Shown: piece after piece, positions 1 to 5,637 of the stretch
Numbering within the stretch: the stretch's first letter is position 1
Layout of the letters: each line of letters begins with the position of its first letter
Origin: Spirochaetota bacterium
GTDB lineage: Bacteria > Spirochaetota > Leptospiria > Turneriellales > Turneriellaceae
Assembly (NCBI GenBank): GCA_029561505.1
Contig: JAKQXK010000545.1
Span: 1-5,637 of the forward strand
Length of the DNA: 5,637 nucleotides
Direction of reading: 5' to 3'
Translations under genes and position numbers: made by a program
Notes under the pieces: generated by a model
What the model was told of the DNA's origin: nothing
Database searches by the model: none
Seen by the model: the letters and a program-made list of their open reading frames with translations, nothing else

Positions 1-1018
1 CTTCGTCTATCCACCCTTTGAGGCGTTTTGCTTCAGTTTCTGAAATCATGGGGCCAATAAAAACATTTTCATCATGCGGATTTCCCGCTCGCAGCGCAGC
101 GGTCGCCGCAACGAGATGGCTGCGCAGTTTTTCATAGAGACTTTCGTGTACCAGAATTCTCTGCACGCTGATGCAGCTTTGGCCCGACTGGTAGAAAGCG
201 CCAAACACAATGCGCGGCACGACTGCGTCGACATCTGCATCGCTGTCGACAATGACCGCCGCATTACCGCCGAGTTCGAGTGTGACCTTTTTTTTACCGG
301 CGCGCGCTTTCATTTTCCAGCCGACTTCGGCAGAGCCCGTGAAACTCAGAAGCTTCAGGCGTTCATCGGTGACAAAAAGATCGGCGGCGTCGCGAGAGCA
401 CGGCAGAATCGAAAATGCGCCTGCGGGCAGGGCCGTTTCAGCGAGAATTTCACCCAGCACGAGCGCGCCGAGTGGCGTCAGTGACGCCGGTTTCAGAACG
501 AAAGGACATCCTGCTGCTATGGCGGGGGCAATCTTGTGCGCGGCGAGATTCAACGGAAAGTTAAACGGACTGATGAATGAGCAGGCACCAATCGGCACGC
601 GTTTCGTGAAGCCGCGATAACCTTTCGTACGGGGGGTGATGTCGAGCGGCATAACCTCGCCGCCGATGCGCGTTGCCTCTTCCATCGCGATGCGAAACGT
701 ATCCATGAGGCGCGTGACTTCGCCGCGCGCGTCTTTGATGGGTTTACCCGCTTCGATACAGAGAAGTTCAGCGAGTTCTGTCTGTCGCTCATTGACGCGT
801 GTCAGCACATGCTCGAGCACCGCGCGGCGTTCGTACGCCGCCATTTCGGCCATTGGTTTTTCGGCGGCGACGGCAGCGGCGATCGCCCGATCGATCACCT
901 GCGCATCGGCAAGCGCGACTTGGGCATAAGTCTCGTTGCTGTACTTATCGGTAACCTTTAGCGTTGCCGCGCCAGAATAGACCGGGCTATTTGCCAGATA
1001 ATAGGGAAAAAGTTTCAT
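1..1018 (-). CDS. NAD(P)-dependent aldehyde dehydrogenase (C-terminus cut by window edge)
   Basis: Member of the aldehyde dehydrogenase superfamily, which oxidises an aldehyde to a carboxylate (or acyl thioester) with NAD(P)+ in the cytoplasm. The reading frame is open to the left edge, giving 339 residues of a family that usually has about 470-490, so roughly the last 130 are missing. Visible motifs, in order: SPFNFP with the oxyanion Asn153; VLKPAS with cofactor-contacting Lys176; SFTGS at 225-229 in the Rossmann fold; LELGGN with general base Glu248; and GQSCIS with nucleophile Cys282. The GGNAAVIV and SCISVQRI wording resembles the lactaldehyde dehydrogenase/ALDH21-like branch, but the substrate cannot be read from sequence. 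The start at 1018 gives an N-terminus (MKLFPYYL) of normal length. An in-frame ATG at 1066 would add 16 residues and seems less likely. Neither start has a clear Shine-Dalgarno. The gene is divergent from the lipoprotein gene. All catalytic residues visible here are intact. Confidence 0.95.
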   Translation of the reverse strand, partial: MKLFPYYLANSPVYSGAATLKVTDKYSNETYAQVALADAQVIDRAIAAAVAAEKPMAEMAAYERRAVLEHVLTRVNERQTELAELLCIEAGKPIKDARGEVTRLMDTFRIAMEEATRIGGEVMPLDITPRTKGYRGFTKRVPIGACSFISPFNFPLNLAAHKIAPAIAAGCPFVLKPASLTPLGALVLGEILAETALPAGAFSILPCSRDAADLFVTDERLKLLSFTGSAEVGWKMKARAGKKKVTLELGGNAAVIVDSDADVDAVVPRIVFGAFYQSGQSCISVQRILVHESLYEKLRSHLVAATAALRAGNPHDENVFIGPMISETEAKRLKGWIDE

Positions 1019-1077
1019 GACGCGGCCATTTTTGGTGACGCGGCCGGCAAGGCGAGCACATCGCATTGGTCAGCCAT
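1015..1077 (-). other. Possible 20-codon leader ORF overlapping the aldehyde dehydrogenase start
   Basis: On the minus strand an ATG at 1077 opens a frame of 20 codons whose TGA stop (1015-1017) overlaps the aldehyde dehydrogenase ATG (1016-1018) in an ATGA arrangement, the classic geometry for translational coupling. A purine-rich GAAAG lies about 5 bases before the ATG, whereas the dehydrogenase start itself has no recognisable ribosome binding site. The encoded peptide (MADQCDVLALPAASPK...) has no recognised similarity. A frame this short can arise by chance, and it is mutually exclusive with starting the dehydrogenase at 1066. It is recorded as a hypothesis only. Confidence 0.15.
1018..1045. 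repeat. 10-bp direct repeat in the divergent gap (TGACGCGGCC x2)
   Basis: The decamer TGACGCGGCC occurs at 1018-1027 and again at 1036-1045, a period of 18 bp. The similarity extends partly beyond the decamer, so the region looks like a degraded 18-bp tandem duplication. One copy abuts the aldehyde dehydrogenase start codon. It lies between two divergent genes, so it could be an operator. Because the period is a multiple of three, it could equally be a duplicated coding segment (G-R-V twice) if the dehydrogenase starts at 1066. The repeat is seen directly; a regulatory role is inference. Confidence 0.4.
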
Positions 1078-1101
1078 TTTTTCTTTCAGGGCTGCCGCGC
1101 G

Positions 1102-1827
1102 ATGGCAATCTGGTGCATGTTTCGACGGTTATTGCTGGTGGTTGTCGCCGCTATGGCATTTTCGGGTTGCCTGACCACAAAAAACTCGAAGGCAATTCAA
1201 GACTACCGCTCGGCAGTAAACGAATTTGACCGACGACTCACTGATGGCAAAAACTACCGAATAGTAAAAGGAGAACTCACGTTGCAGCCTGGCAAGACTA
1301 CGTTGCAGTTCGGTGGTGTGCTGATCGGTGCAAACCGCTGGCTCAACGTTGAGTCAACGGTTGAAGGCATTCGTTTTTTTGAAGCTTCTGAGCGCATGCC
1401 TTCTGGGCATGCTGTATACCTTATTCAACAGAATGCCTGCTGTCTCGAAGACGCGGCATTTCGGCAAATACTGTTCTTGAAACCCGGCGATAACGTGCCA
1501 GCAACAGAAATTCTGGCGAAGCATTTTCAGTACAAGGTTGCTGCCAGCGACGGGCCATCAGCCTTGCTCGTGATGGATTTCACGAATATCTACAGTTTTG
1601 GCGGCATGCTCGCTTACTGGCGTGAAGGGGGCCAGGTCACTACTTTTGCTCAGGCACCCGCAACTGATTACGCGATTGTGATGCGTGAGGTCGCGTGGCA
1701 TGAGCGCAGCCAGCTGACTCTCGCGGCGATGTACGCCTGGTATGGCATCACCGTGCCGCTCGATATTGTTACGTCGCCGTTTCAGTTACTTGGCCTTTTA
1801 GCGTATGGCAGAGGCATGGCAAAATAA
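1102..1827 (+). CDS. Putative lipoprotein of unknown function
   Basis: A 241-residue protein with a lipoprotein signal peptide: a basic FRR stretch at 7-9, a hydrophobic core at about 10-20, then A-F-S-G-Cys23, the residue expected to be lipidated. The lipobox has Phe at -3, a relaxed form more typical of spirochaetes than of enterobacteria. I do not recognise the mature domain. It begins with a polar helix-like stretch, continues as mixed alpha/beta, has a Cys-Cys pair at 113-114, and ends in a hydrophobic tail with the phrase VPLDIVTSPFQLLGLL (218-233). That tail faintly recalls the proline/aspartate ends of small envelope lipoproteins such as the YceK type, but this is not an assignment. 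The ATG at 1102 was chosen because AGGG at 1088-1091 precedes it by 10 bases. The ATG at 1117 would give a tighter 18-residue signal and is a fair alternative; a TTG at 1066 lengthens the signal implausibly. It converges with the thioesterase gene 23 bp downstream. Confidence 0.75.
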   Translation: MAIWCMFRRLLLVVVAAMAFSGCLTTKNSKAIQDYRSAVNEFDRRLTDGKNYRIVKGELTLQPGKTTLQFGGVLIGANRWLNVESTVEGIRFFEASERMPSGHAVYLIQQNACCLEDAAFRQILFLKPGDNVPATEILAKHFQYKVAASDGPSALLVMDFTNIYSFGGMLAYWREGGQVTTFAQAPATDYAIVMREVAWHERSQLTLAAMYAWYGITVPLDIVTSPFQLLGLLAYGRGMAK

Positions 1828-1850
1828 CGGCCGGCGTTTCGAAAAAAATA

Positions 1851-2291
1851 TCAGGTTTCGACTAACACCTTTTCGAGCGCGCTGCGAATCGGGTCTGGAA
1901 TTCTCACAGGCTTCCCGGTTGTTCTGTCAACGAATACGTGCGTGAAGAAGCCATCGGCCACTGCGTCGTTCTGGCCTTCACGAAATATAGCGACGCCGTA
2001 TTCAACAGACGTACCGCTGATTTTGTTCGCTCGAAATCCCCCTTCTAATTTATCGGGATAAGCGATGGGTTCGTGGTAGTTGCAGCCAGAACTCACAACA
2101 AAACCGACGACCTTATCGCTATGTATCTTCAACCCCGCCACCTGAATCAGATAAAGGTTTGCGATCGAGTCGAAATAAGAATAATACACGACATTGTTCA
2201 CGTGGCCATAGATGTCGTTGTCTGACCAGCGCGTCGTAATCGGTGCGAAGAAGCCGAAATCTCGTCGGTTAGGGCGCGTGGGTTTAGGCAT
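1851..2291 (-). CDS. Hotdog-fold acyl-CoA thioesterase (4HBT / YbgC-FadM type)
   Basis: A 146-residue cytoplasmic protein of the single-hotdog thioesterase family, which hydrolyses acyl-CoA thioesters to free acid and CoA. The signature is at 20-33: TRWSDNDIYGHVNN. By comparison with 4-hydroxybenzoyl-CoA thioesterase, Asp26 is the likely catalytic carboxylate, and GHVNN begins the long central helix (YYSYFDSIANLYL). The rest, with beta strands such as VVGFVVSSGCNY and TSVEYGVAIF, fits the family in length and order. The acyl substrate cannot be inferred. The ATG at 2291 was chosen over an in-frame TTG at 2324 because an AAGG lies about 7 bases before it and the 11 extra residues (MTPRGEAQGNP) look non-conserved. 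It sits 51 bp downstream of the protease gene on the same strand, so co-transcription is possible. It meets the lipoprotein gene tail to tail with no obvious shared terminator. Confidence 0.9.
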   Translation of the reverse strand: MPKPTRPNRRDFGFFAPITTRWSDNDIYGHVNNVVYYSYFDSIANLYLIQVAGLKIHSDKVVGFVVSSGCNYHEPIAYPDKLEGGFRANKISGTSVEYGVAIFREGQNDAVADGFFTHVFVDRTTGKPVRIPDPIRSALEKVLVET

Positions 2292-2342
2292 GGGGTTGCC
2301 TTGAGCTTCACCGCGCGGCGTCAAGGCAGTTGAAATGCGCGT

Positions 2343-4703
2343 TTACCTGGTTCTCAGGGCGGTGTCGCGAAAGGCCTGGCCGCAGGCTGCTTTTTGCCTG
2401 CACGAAATAAACAGTCGGTTAAAATTGGCATTCGTGGTCTTAATTTCAAACGCCGAAGTGAGAATGGTGTTCGCTTCGGTGATTCCGGGTATGGCTGTCT
2501 TGAAATTTCTGCCAGAGTGCGAGAATATAATTTCAGAGCCCGCGGCGGTTTCACGAATCTCGACAGCAAAATCAGTCTGTTTGCCGTTTGCGCCGAAGAA
2601 GCTGCCCGCGTACGTACCGTTGAACGCCCCGGTTTTCAGTAGCGTGTGCGCGCTGCGCGTCTTAATGAGCGATTTGTCGGTTGGCAGCGAATAGCCTACA
2701 GGTCGCGAAAGCTCTGACTCGACTCCGTTCTTACCCCGTGCCCGAACGGCAAAGAGAAAGAGCTTGCCCGAAACTTCGGGTTCATGGCTAAAGCGAAGCG
2801 CTTTGGTCGCGGCGATAAAGTTCCAACTGTTTTCGCCGGGCGCCTTGCGAAACACTAGGTAGTCTGCCGCGTCGGCGACCCGGTTGAACTGCAGAGTGAC
2901 TCCGGTGCGGCTTGCTGTCGCTGTCAAATTTGCGGGCGCGAGCGGTGGTTTGCCCGCGCGATTCACGTTAATGTTTGCATGGCCGCGGGCTGGCAGCGCT
3001 GCTGGGCCCGTCTGAATGCCCGAAATCGCACGCACGCTGTAAGCCTGGGGCAAGCCGCTTCTCGCTTCGACTGAGGTGTCGGTAAACTCATTGGTTTTCA
3101 CATAACCCGCCTCTTGCCAGGCGCCCGATTGCGCATTGAAGCGCACGACCCAGTAGCGGTCAGCACCGGGAACCGGTGTCCAGGTGAGCTGAATCTTGTC
3201 GGCGAAGACACCCGCAGAGGCCTGCAACCCTTCGACTCTGCCCGGAGTGCCTGCTTTACCTTCGATGGTTACTGACGCCGAAGGGGTGGCTTCTGCATTT
3301 CGGCCGACTGCGATGACCGCGTACGTGTTCGGGCCCGCTGAGGGGCGAATGTCTGTATGTGTTGTGCCGCGCGGCGTGGCAATCGTCGCGAAGGTGCCCG
3401 TCGCGAAATTCTCTTTTGTGACTTTGTACGAGCTTGCCAGCTCAACACCCTGCCAACTGAGGCGAATTTGTCCGTTGGGTAAGAGTTCACCCTTGAGCCC
3501 CTGCGCAGGCCCAAGAATTTTCTGTTCTGCCGCGTAGCCGCTTGCCACAAGGCCCTCGTCGGCGCTTGTCTTTTCATTTTCATTCACGGCAACAACGCGG
3601 TAATAATAGTTTCTGCCAGAATCAACCGAATAGTCTTTGAAAAACGTTTCGGCCGTTTCTGAGATTTGTGCGAAGCTGCCTTCTGCGCTGTCGCTGCGCA
3701 GAATCTGGTAGCCGAGCGCACCTACAGACGCCGCCCACGTGACTGTCACGCTGTCTGATTCTGTACCCTGGCTCGCGCGTAGATTTTTCGGCGGCAGCAG
3801 TTTTTCTGCGATCGGGGTTTCACCCTTCGGCTGCCAGTCTCTCAGAGCATACGCAGCGTAAAAGAACTGTTGCGCAAAGTCATAAGAGACCCAGCCATAA
3901 CCGTTCGTGCCCCAGTTGCTGCCGTCAGAATCCATGATCTTGAAGGCGCCGCGGTGTCCTTTCGGCGATCTTTTGCTGTCGTCATAGCCGATCAGCACCA
4001 TCGCGTGGCCGTTCTTGTTCGCGACTGTATAGCCGTCGTAGACGCTTTCGTTGCGGCAGCATTTCCAGCGGTCGGGGCCTGAATTCACCCCGATTACCAT
4101 CGGCTGCCCGTTTGCGAGTTCTGCCTTCAGCGCTTCGGTGTCATGAGCCGGCACAGTCTCATAGCCTTTCGCGCGGTATTGCGCCGCCACTTTGAGTTGC
4201 GCCGAGGTCGGTTGCTTTTTGAAATCCGCCACATTGTAGGGCCAGTCTGCCCAGCTGACCGCACCCTTGTCAACAAGCAGATCGAGCGCATGCGGTATGT
4301 GTGCCCCGCGGTCTTTGCCTTTGTTTACCTGATTATATGTCCATGCAGGAGAGAACACGTTTTCGCCGCGGCCGCCTGCTTCTTGCACATGTGGGCCGAA
4401 GTCGTGGTTGCGCTTACGCTTTTCGTGATAGCTCTTCAGCGCATAGGTTGTCGCCCAACCGACGCAGCTGCCCTGTTTGCCCTGCTTGCCCGGTGGTGGA
4501 AAAAACTGCGTCAGATCGACACGCGCCGGCAGACCCCGGTGGCGAATGAAAGCGCTATCAGAAACAGGTATACGATCATAAACTTCGGGAGGTTCGGGCA
4601 AATAACCTTCGTTACGCGTTTCGACCATGGGTTCAGTCGATGCCGGGTTGCCTGCAAAAAAAAGAAGAGGCAAAATTGCCGCGTAGCGCCATGTTCGAGT
4701 CAT
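2343..4703 (-). CDS. Exported papain-like (C1) cysteine protease with about four FN3 modules
   Basis: A 786-residue secreted protein. Residues 1-22 (MTRTWRYAAILPLLFF...) form a Sec signal peptide. Residues about 60-290 are a peptidase C1 domain. Within it, Gln74 and Cys80 in GKQGKQGSCVGWA match the spacing of papain's oxyanion Gln19 and nucleophile Cys25, SPAWTYN (118-124) is a typical C1 segment, and His233 lies in NGHAMVLIGYDD. The NSWG position aligns best with DSDG, putting Asp258 where papain has Asn175; Asn263 five residues on is the alternative. Papain's Cys22 is Gln here. Four FN3-like modules follow, at about 303-390, 400-482, 485-578 and 586-671, each with the buried Trp/Phe-strand and Y-x-V/L spacing (for example VTVTWAASVGALGYQILRS). 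Residues about 690-786 form an unassigned beta-rich tail. Substrate and true surface location are unknown. The ATG at 4703 was chosen because it places the signal peptide at the N-terminus. A TTG at 4760 would add 19 residues before it. Divergent from the DUF3108 gene. Confidence 0.93.
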   Translation of the reverse strand: MTRTWRYAAILPLLFFAGNPASTEPMVETRNEGYLPEPPEVYDRIPVSDSAFIRHRGLPARVDLTQFFPPPGKQGKQGSCVGWATTYALKSYHEKRKRNHDFGPHVQEAGGRGENVFSPAWTYNQVNKGKDRGAHIPHALDLLVDKGAVSWADWPYNVADFKKQPTSAQLKVAAQYRAKGYETVPAHDTEALKAELANGQPMVIGVNSGPDRWKCCRNESVYDGYTVANKNGHAMVLIGYDDSKRSPKGHRGAFKIMDSDGSNWGTNGYGWVSYDFAQQFFYAAYALRDWQPKGETPIAEKLLPPKNLRASQGTESDSVTVTWAASVGALGYQILRSDSAEGSFAQISETAETFFKDYSVDSGRNYYYRVVAVNENEKTSADEGLVASGYAAEQKILGPAQGLKGELLPNGQIRLSWQGVELASSYKVTKENFATGTFATIATPRGTTHTDIRPSAGPNTYAVIAVGRNAEATPSASVTIEGKAGTPGRVEGLQASAGVFADKIQLTWTPVPGADRYWVVRFNAQSGAWQEAGYVKTNEFTDTSVEARSGLPQAYSVRAISGIQTGPAALPARGHANINVNRAGKPPLAPANLTATASRTGVTLQFNRVADAADYLVFRKAPGENSWNFIAATKALRFSHEPEVSGKLFLFAVRARGKNGVESELSRPVGYSLPTDKSLIKTRSAHTLLKTGAFNGTYAGSFFGANGKQTDFAVEIRETAAGSEIIFSHSGRNFKTAIPGITEANTILTSAFEIKTTNANFNRLFISCRQKAACGQAFRDTALRTR

Positions 4704-4799
4704 ACCCCAATCGGGCTTCGCGTTCGCAGCAATCAAGCAAATAATGCAGGTGATGTCCAATATCTCTTGACCTGACTACTCGGCGAGAAACATAAGACC
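4704..4799. promoter_or_regulatory. Divergent intergenic region between protease and DUF3108 genes
   Basis: These 96 bp separate two genes that start in opposite directions, so promoters for both probably lie here or extend into the gene starts. I looked for -35/-10 pairs on both strands. TTGACC at 4768-4773 on the plus strand has no acceptable -10 partner before the start at 4800. AT-rich patches such as AATAAT near 4739-4744 lack a good -35. No operator palindrome or riboswitch-like fold is apparent. The assignment rests on gene orientation alone. Confidence 0.35.
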
Positions 4800-5621
4800 A
4801 TGAAAAAGTTGTCGCGCAGCCTCGTTGCCTGCGTTCTCGTTGTGACTGCAGGTCTTTCTGCCCAAAAATTACCCGGTTTTTATAACGAAACCATGAACTT
4901 TCGCATCGAATGGAAAGGTATTCGCGCCGGCGATGTGACGATGCGCACGCGATCTGAAGGTGATAAGCACATTACCATTAACGCGCGGGTGAATTCGCTG
5001 CCCGTTATGCACGGCATCTATTATATTCAGGGTTCGTTTGCCGCCAAATGGAACCACGTCGCGCGCACGCCGGTGATCGCTTACGAAGAGGCATACCAGG
5101 GCGACACGTACCAGCGCCGCAAATTTCGTTTTGCCGGCCGCTCGGTGCGGGTTGAAAAAAATGAGAAGCGCTTTCATGAACTGAGTTATCCGCACAGTAA
5201 CCCGCCGAAGTCTGAATCGAACGATGCTTCTGACGTCAGCATCTCAGGGGGATATCAAGATCTGCTCGGCGCCTTCTATTATGTGCGCAGCACGGGGCGC
5301 GTGCCGAAAGTAGGCGAAGTTCTGCGCGTACCGGTTTTGCCCGCAGGTTCAAGGCGAACCTTGATACTGAAGGTATTGGCGCGCGAAACGCGCAATGACA
5401 TTCCTTTTTTCGGTACGCGAGAAATAATTCATGTGCGTTCGGCGCTCGCCGACGAAGCCAAGGGCAAGGGCCCTGCAATGGGCAATGTTTTCTTCAACAC
5501 ACAGTCACAGATCGACATGTGGATAACCGCTGATGCAGATTTTGTCCCGGTCAAAATCTGGACGACGATGCCCTATCTGGGTGTGGCGAACATCTTGCTC
5601 GAGCAATATTCTCAGCCTTAG
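4800..5621 (+). CDS. DUF3108-family exported protein
   Basis: A 273-residue protein with a Sec signal peptide (MKKLSRSLVACVLVVTAGLSA), probably cleaved after Ala21, so periplasmic or envelope-associated. Cys11 lies inside the hydrophobic core and does not form a lipobox. The mature part reads like DUF3108: an opening strand pair (FRIEWKGIRAGDVTM, 34-48), a QDLLGAFYYVRS segment at 153-164, a VGE turn at 171-173, and a closing MWITADADFVPVKI (240-253) followed by a P-Y-L-G-x-A-N strand. This is the usual predicted beta-sandwich with the family's terminal W-x-[ST]-x-D-x-x-x-x-P pattern. No biochemical role is established for the family, and I see no catalytic motif. The start codon is preceded only by a weak GAG about 12 bases upstream. 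The gene ends 16 bp before the window edge, so its downstream neighbour and terminator are not visible. It is divergent from the protease gene. Confidence 0.85.
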   Translation: MKKLSRSLVACVLVVTAGLSAQKLPGFYNETMNFRIEWKGIRAGDVTMRTRSEGDKHITINARVNSLPVMHGIYYIQGSFAAKWNHVARTPVIAYEEAYQGDTYQRRKFRFAGRSVRVEKNEKRFHELSYPHSNPPKSESNDASDVSISGGYQDLLGAFYYVRSTGRVPKVGEVLRVPVLPAGSRRTLILKVLARETRNDIPFFGTREIIHVRSALADEAKGKGPAMGNVFFNTQSQIDMWITADADFVPVKIWTTMPYLGVANILLEQYSQP

Positions 5622-5637
5622 CGCGCCCTGGCTTGCC

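Noticed and set aside
74..929. Several plus-strand open frames opposite the aldehyde dehydrogenase
   Set aside because: The minus strand encodes all aldehyde dehydrogenase motifs without interruption; the plus-strand translations are Arg/Ala/Ser-rich shadows.
1828..1850. Possible bidirectional terminator between the lipoprotein and thioesterase genes
   Set aside because: There is only a tiny GCCGGC palindrome and an A7 run; no stem long enough to act as an intrinsic terminator.
2335..2694. Plus-strand 119-codon frame at the protease 3' end
   Set aside because: It is antisense to the protease C-terminal domain, has no recognisable domain or ribosome binding site, and starts inside the short gap between the protease and thioesterase genes.
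4704..4760. Upstream TTG start adding 19 residues to the protease
   Set aside because: It would place a Cys-rich, non-signal-like stretch ahead of a well-formed signal peptide; the ATG at 4703 is the simpler start.
4143..4775. Open frame of 210 codons on the plus strand opposite the protease N-terminus
   Set aside because: It is antisense to the conserved catalytic region of a clear C1 protease, and its translation has no domain, a patchy composition and no ribosome binding site. The opposite frame is kept open by the GC-rich codon pattern.
4768..4796. TTGACC as a -35 box for the DUF3108 gene
   Set aside because: The hexamer 17 bp downstream (ACATAA) matches the -10 consensus poorly and lies almost on the start codon, leaving no room for a normal leader.

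Overview
This 5.6-kb window has a fairly high GC content and looks like ordinary chromosomal DNA from a Gram-negative bacterium. It holds five protein-coding genes packed with little spacing. Three products carry an export signal: a lipoprotein, a secreted protease and a DUF3108-type periplasmic protein. The lipoprotein's relaxed lipobox (F-S-G-C) and the style of the papain-like protease and aldehyde dehydrogenase suggest a moderately high-GC spirochaete of the Leptospirales (Turneriella-like). That placement is an impression from protein style, not a demonstrated assignment. I see no tRNA, rRNA, CRISPR array, transposase or attachment site.

Layout. The left edge cuts a minus-strand NAD(P)-dependent aldehyde dehydrogenase (positions 1-1018); its N-terminal 339 residues are present, including the catalytic Glu and Cys. 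Its start faces a plus-strand lipoprotein gene (1102-1827) across an 83-bp gap, which holds a short direct repeat and a possible 20-codon leader frame. The lipoprotein gene converges with a minus-strand hotdog-fold acyl-CoA thioesterase (1851-2291). Just upstream of the thioesterase, on the same strand, is the largest gene (2343-4703): an exported papain-like cysteine protease followed by about four fibronectin type III (FN3) modules and a C-terminal beta-rich domain I do not recognise. Across a 96-bp divergent gap, a DUF3108-family exported protein (4800-5621) runs to the right edge on the plus strand.

How the genes relate. The protease and thioesterase are 51 bp apart on one strand and could be co-transcribed, but their functions do not suggest one pathway. 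The two divergent gaps (1019-1101 and 4704-4799) must hold most promoters, yet neither shows a convincing -35/-10 pair. No T-rich hairpin terminator is evident between the convergent genes. The window does not read as a defence island or mobile element. The item most worth a second look is the protease: it has an unusual active-site layout, with Asp where papain has its triad Asn, and an unassigned tail domain.
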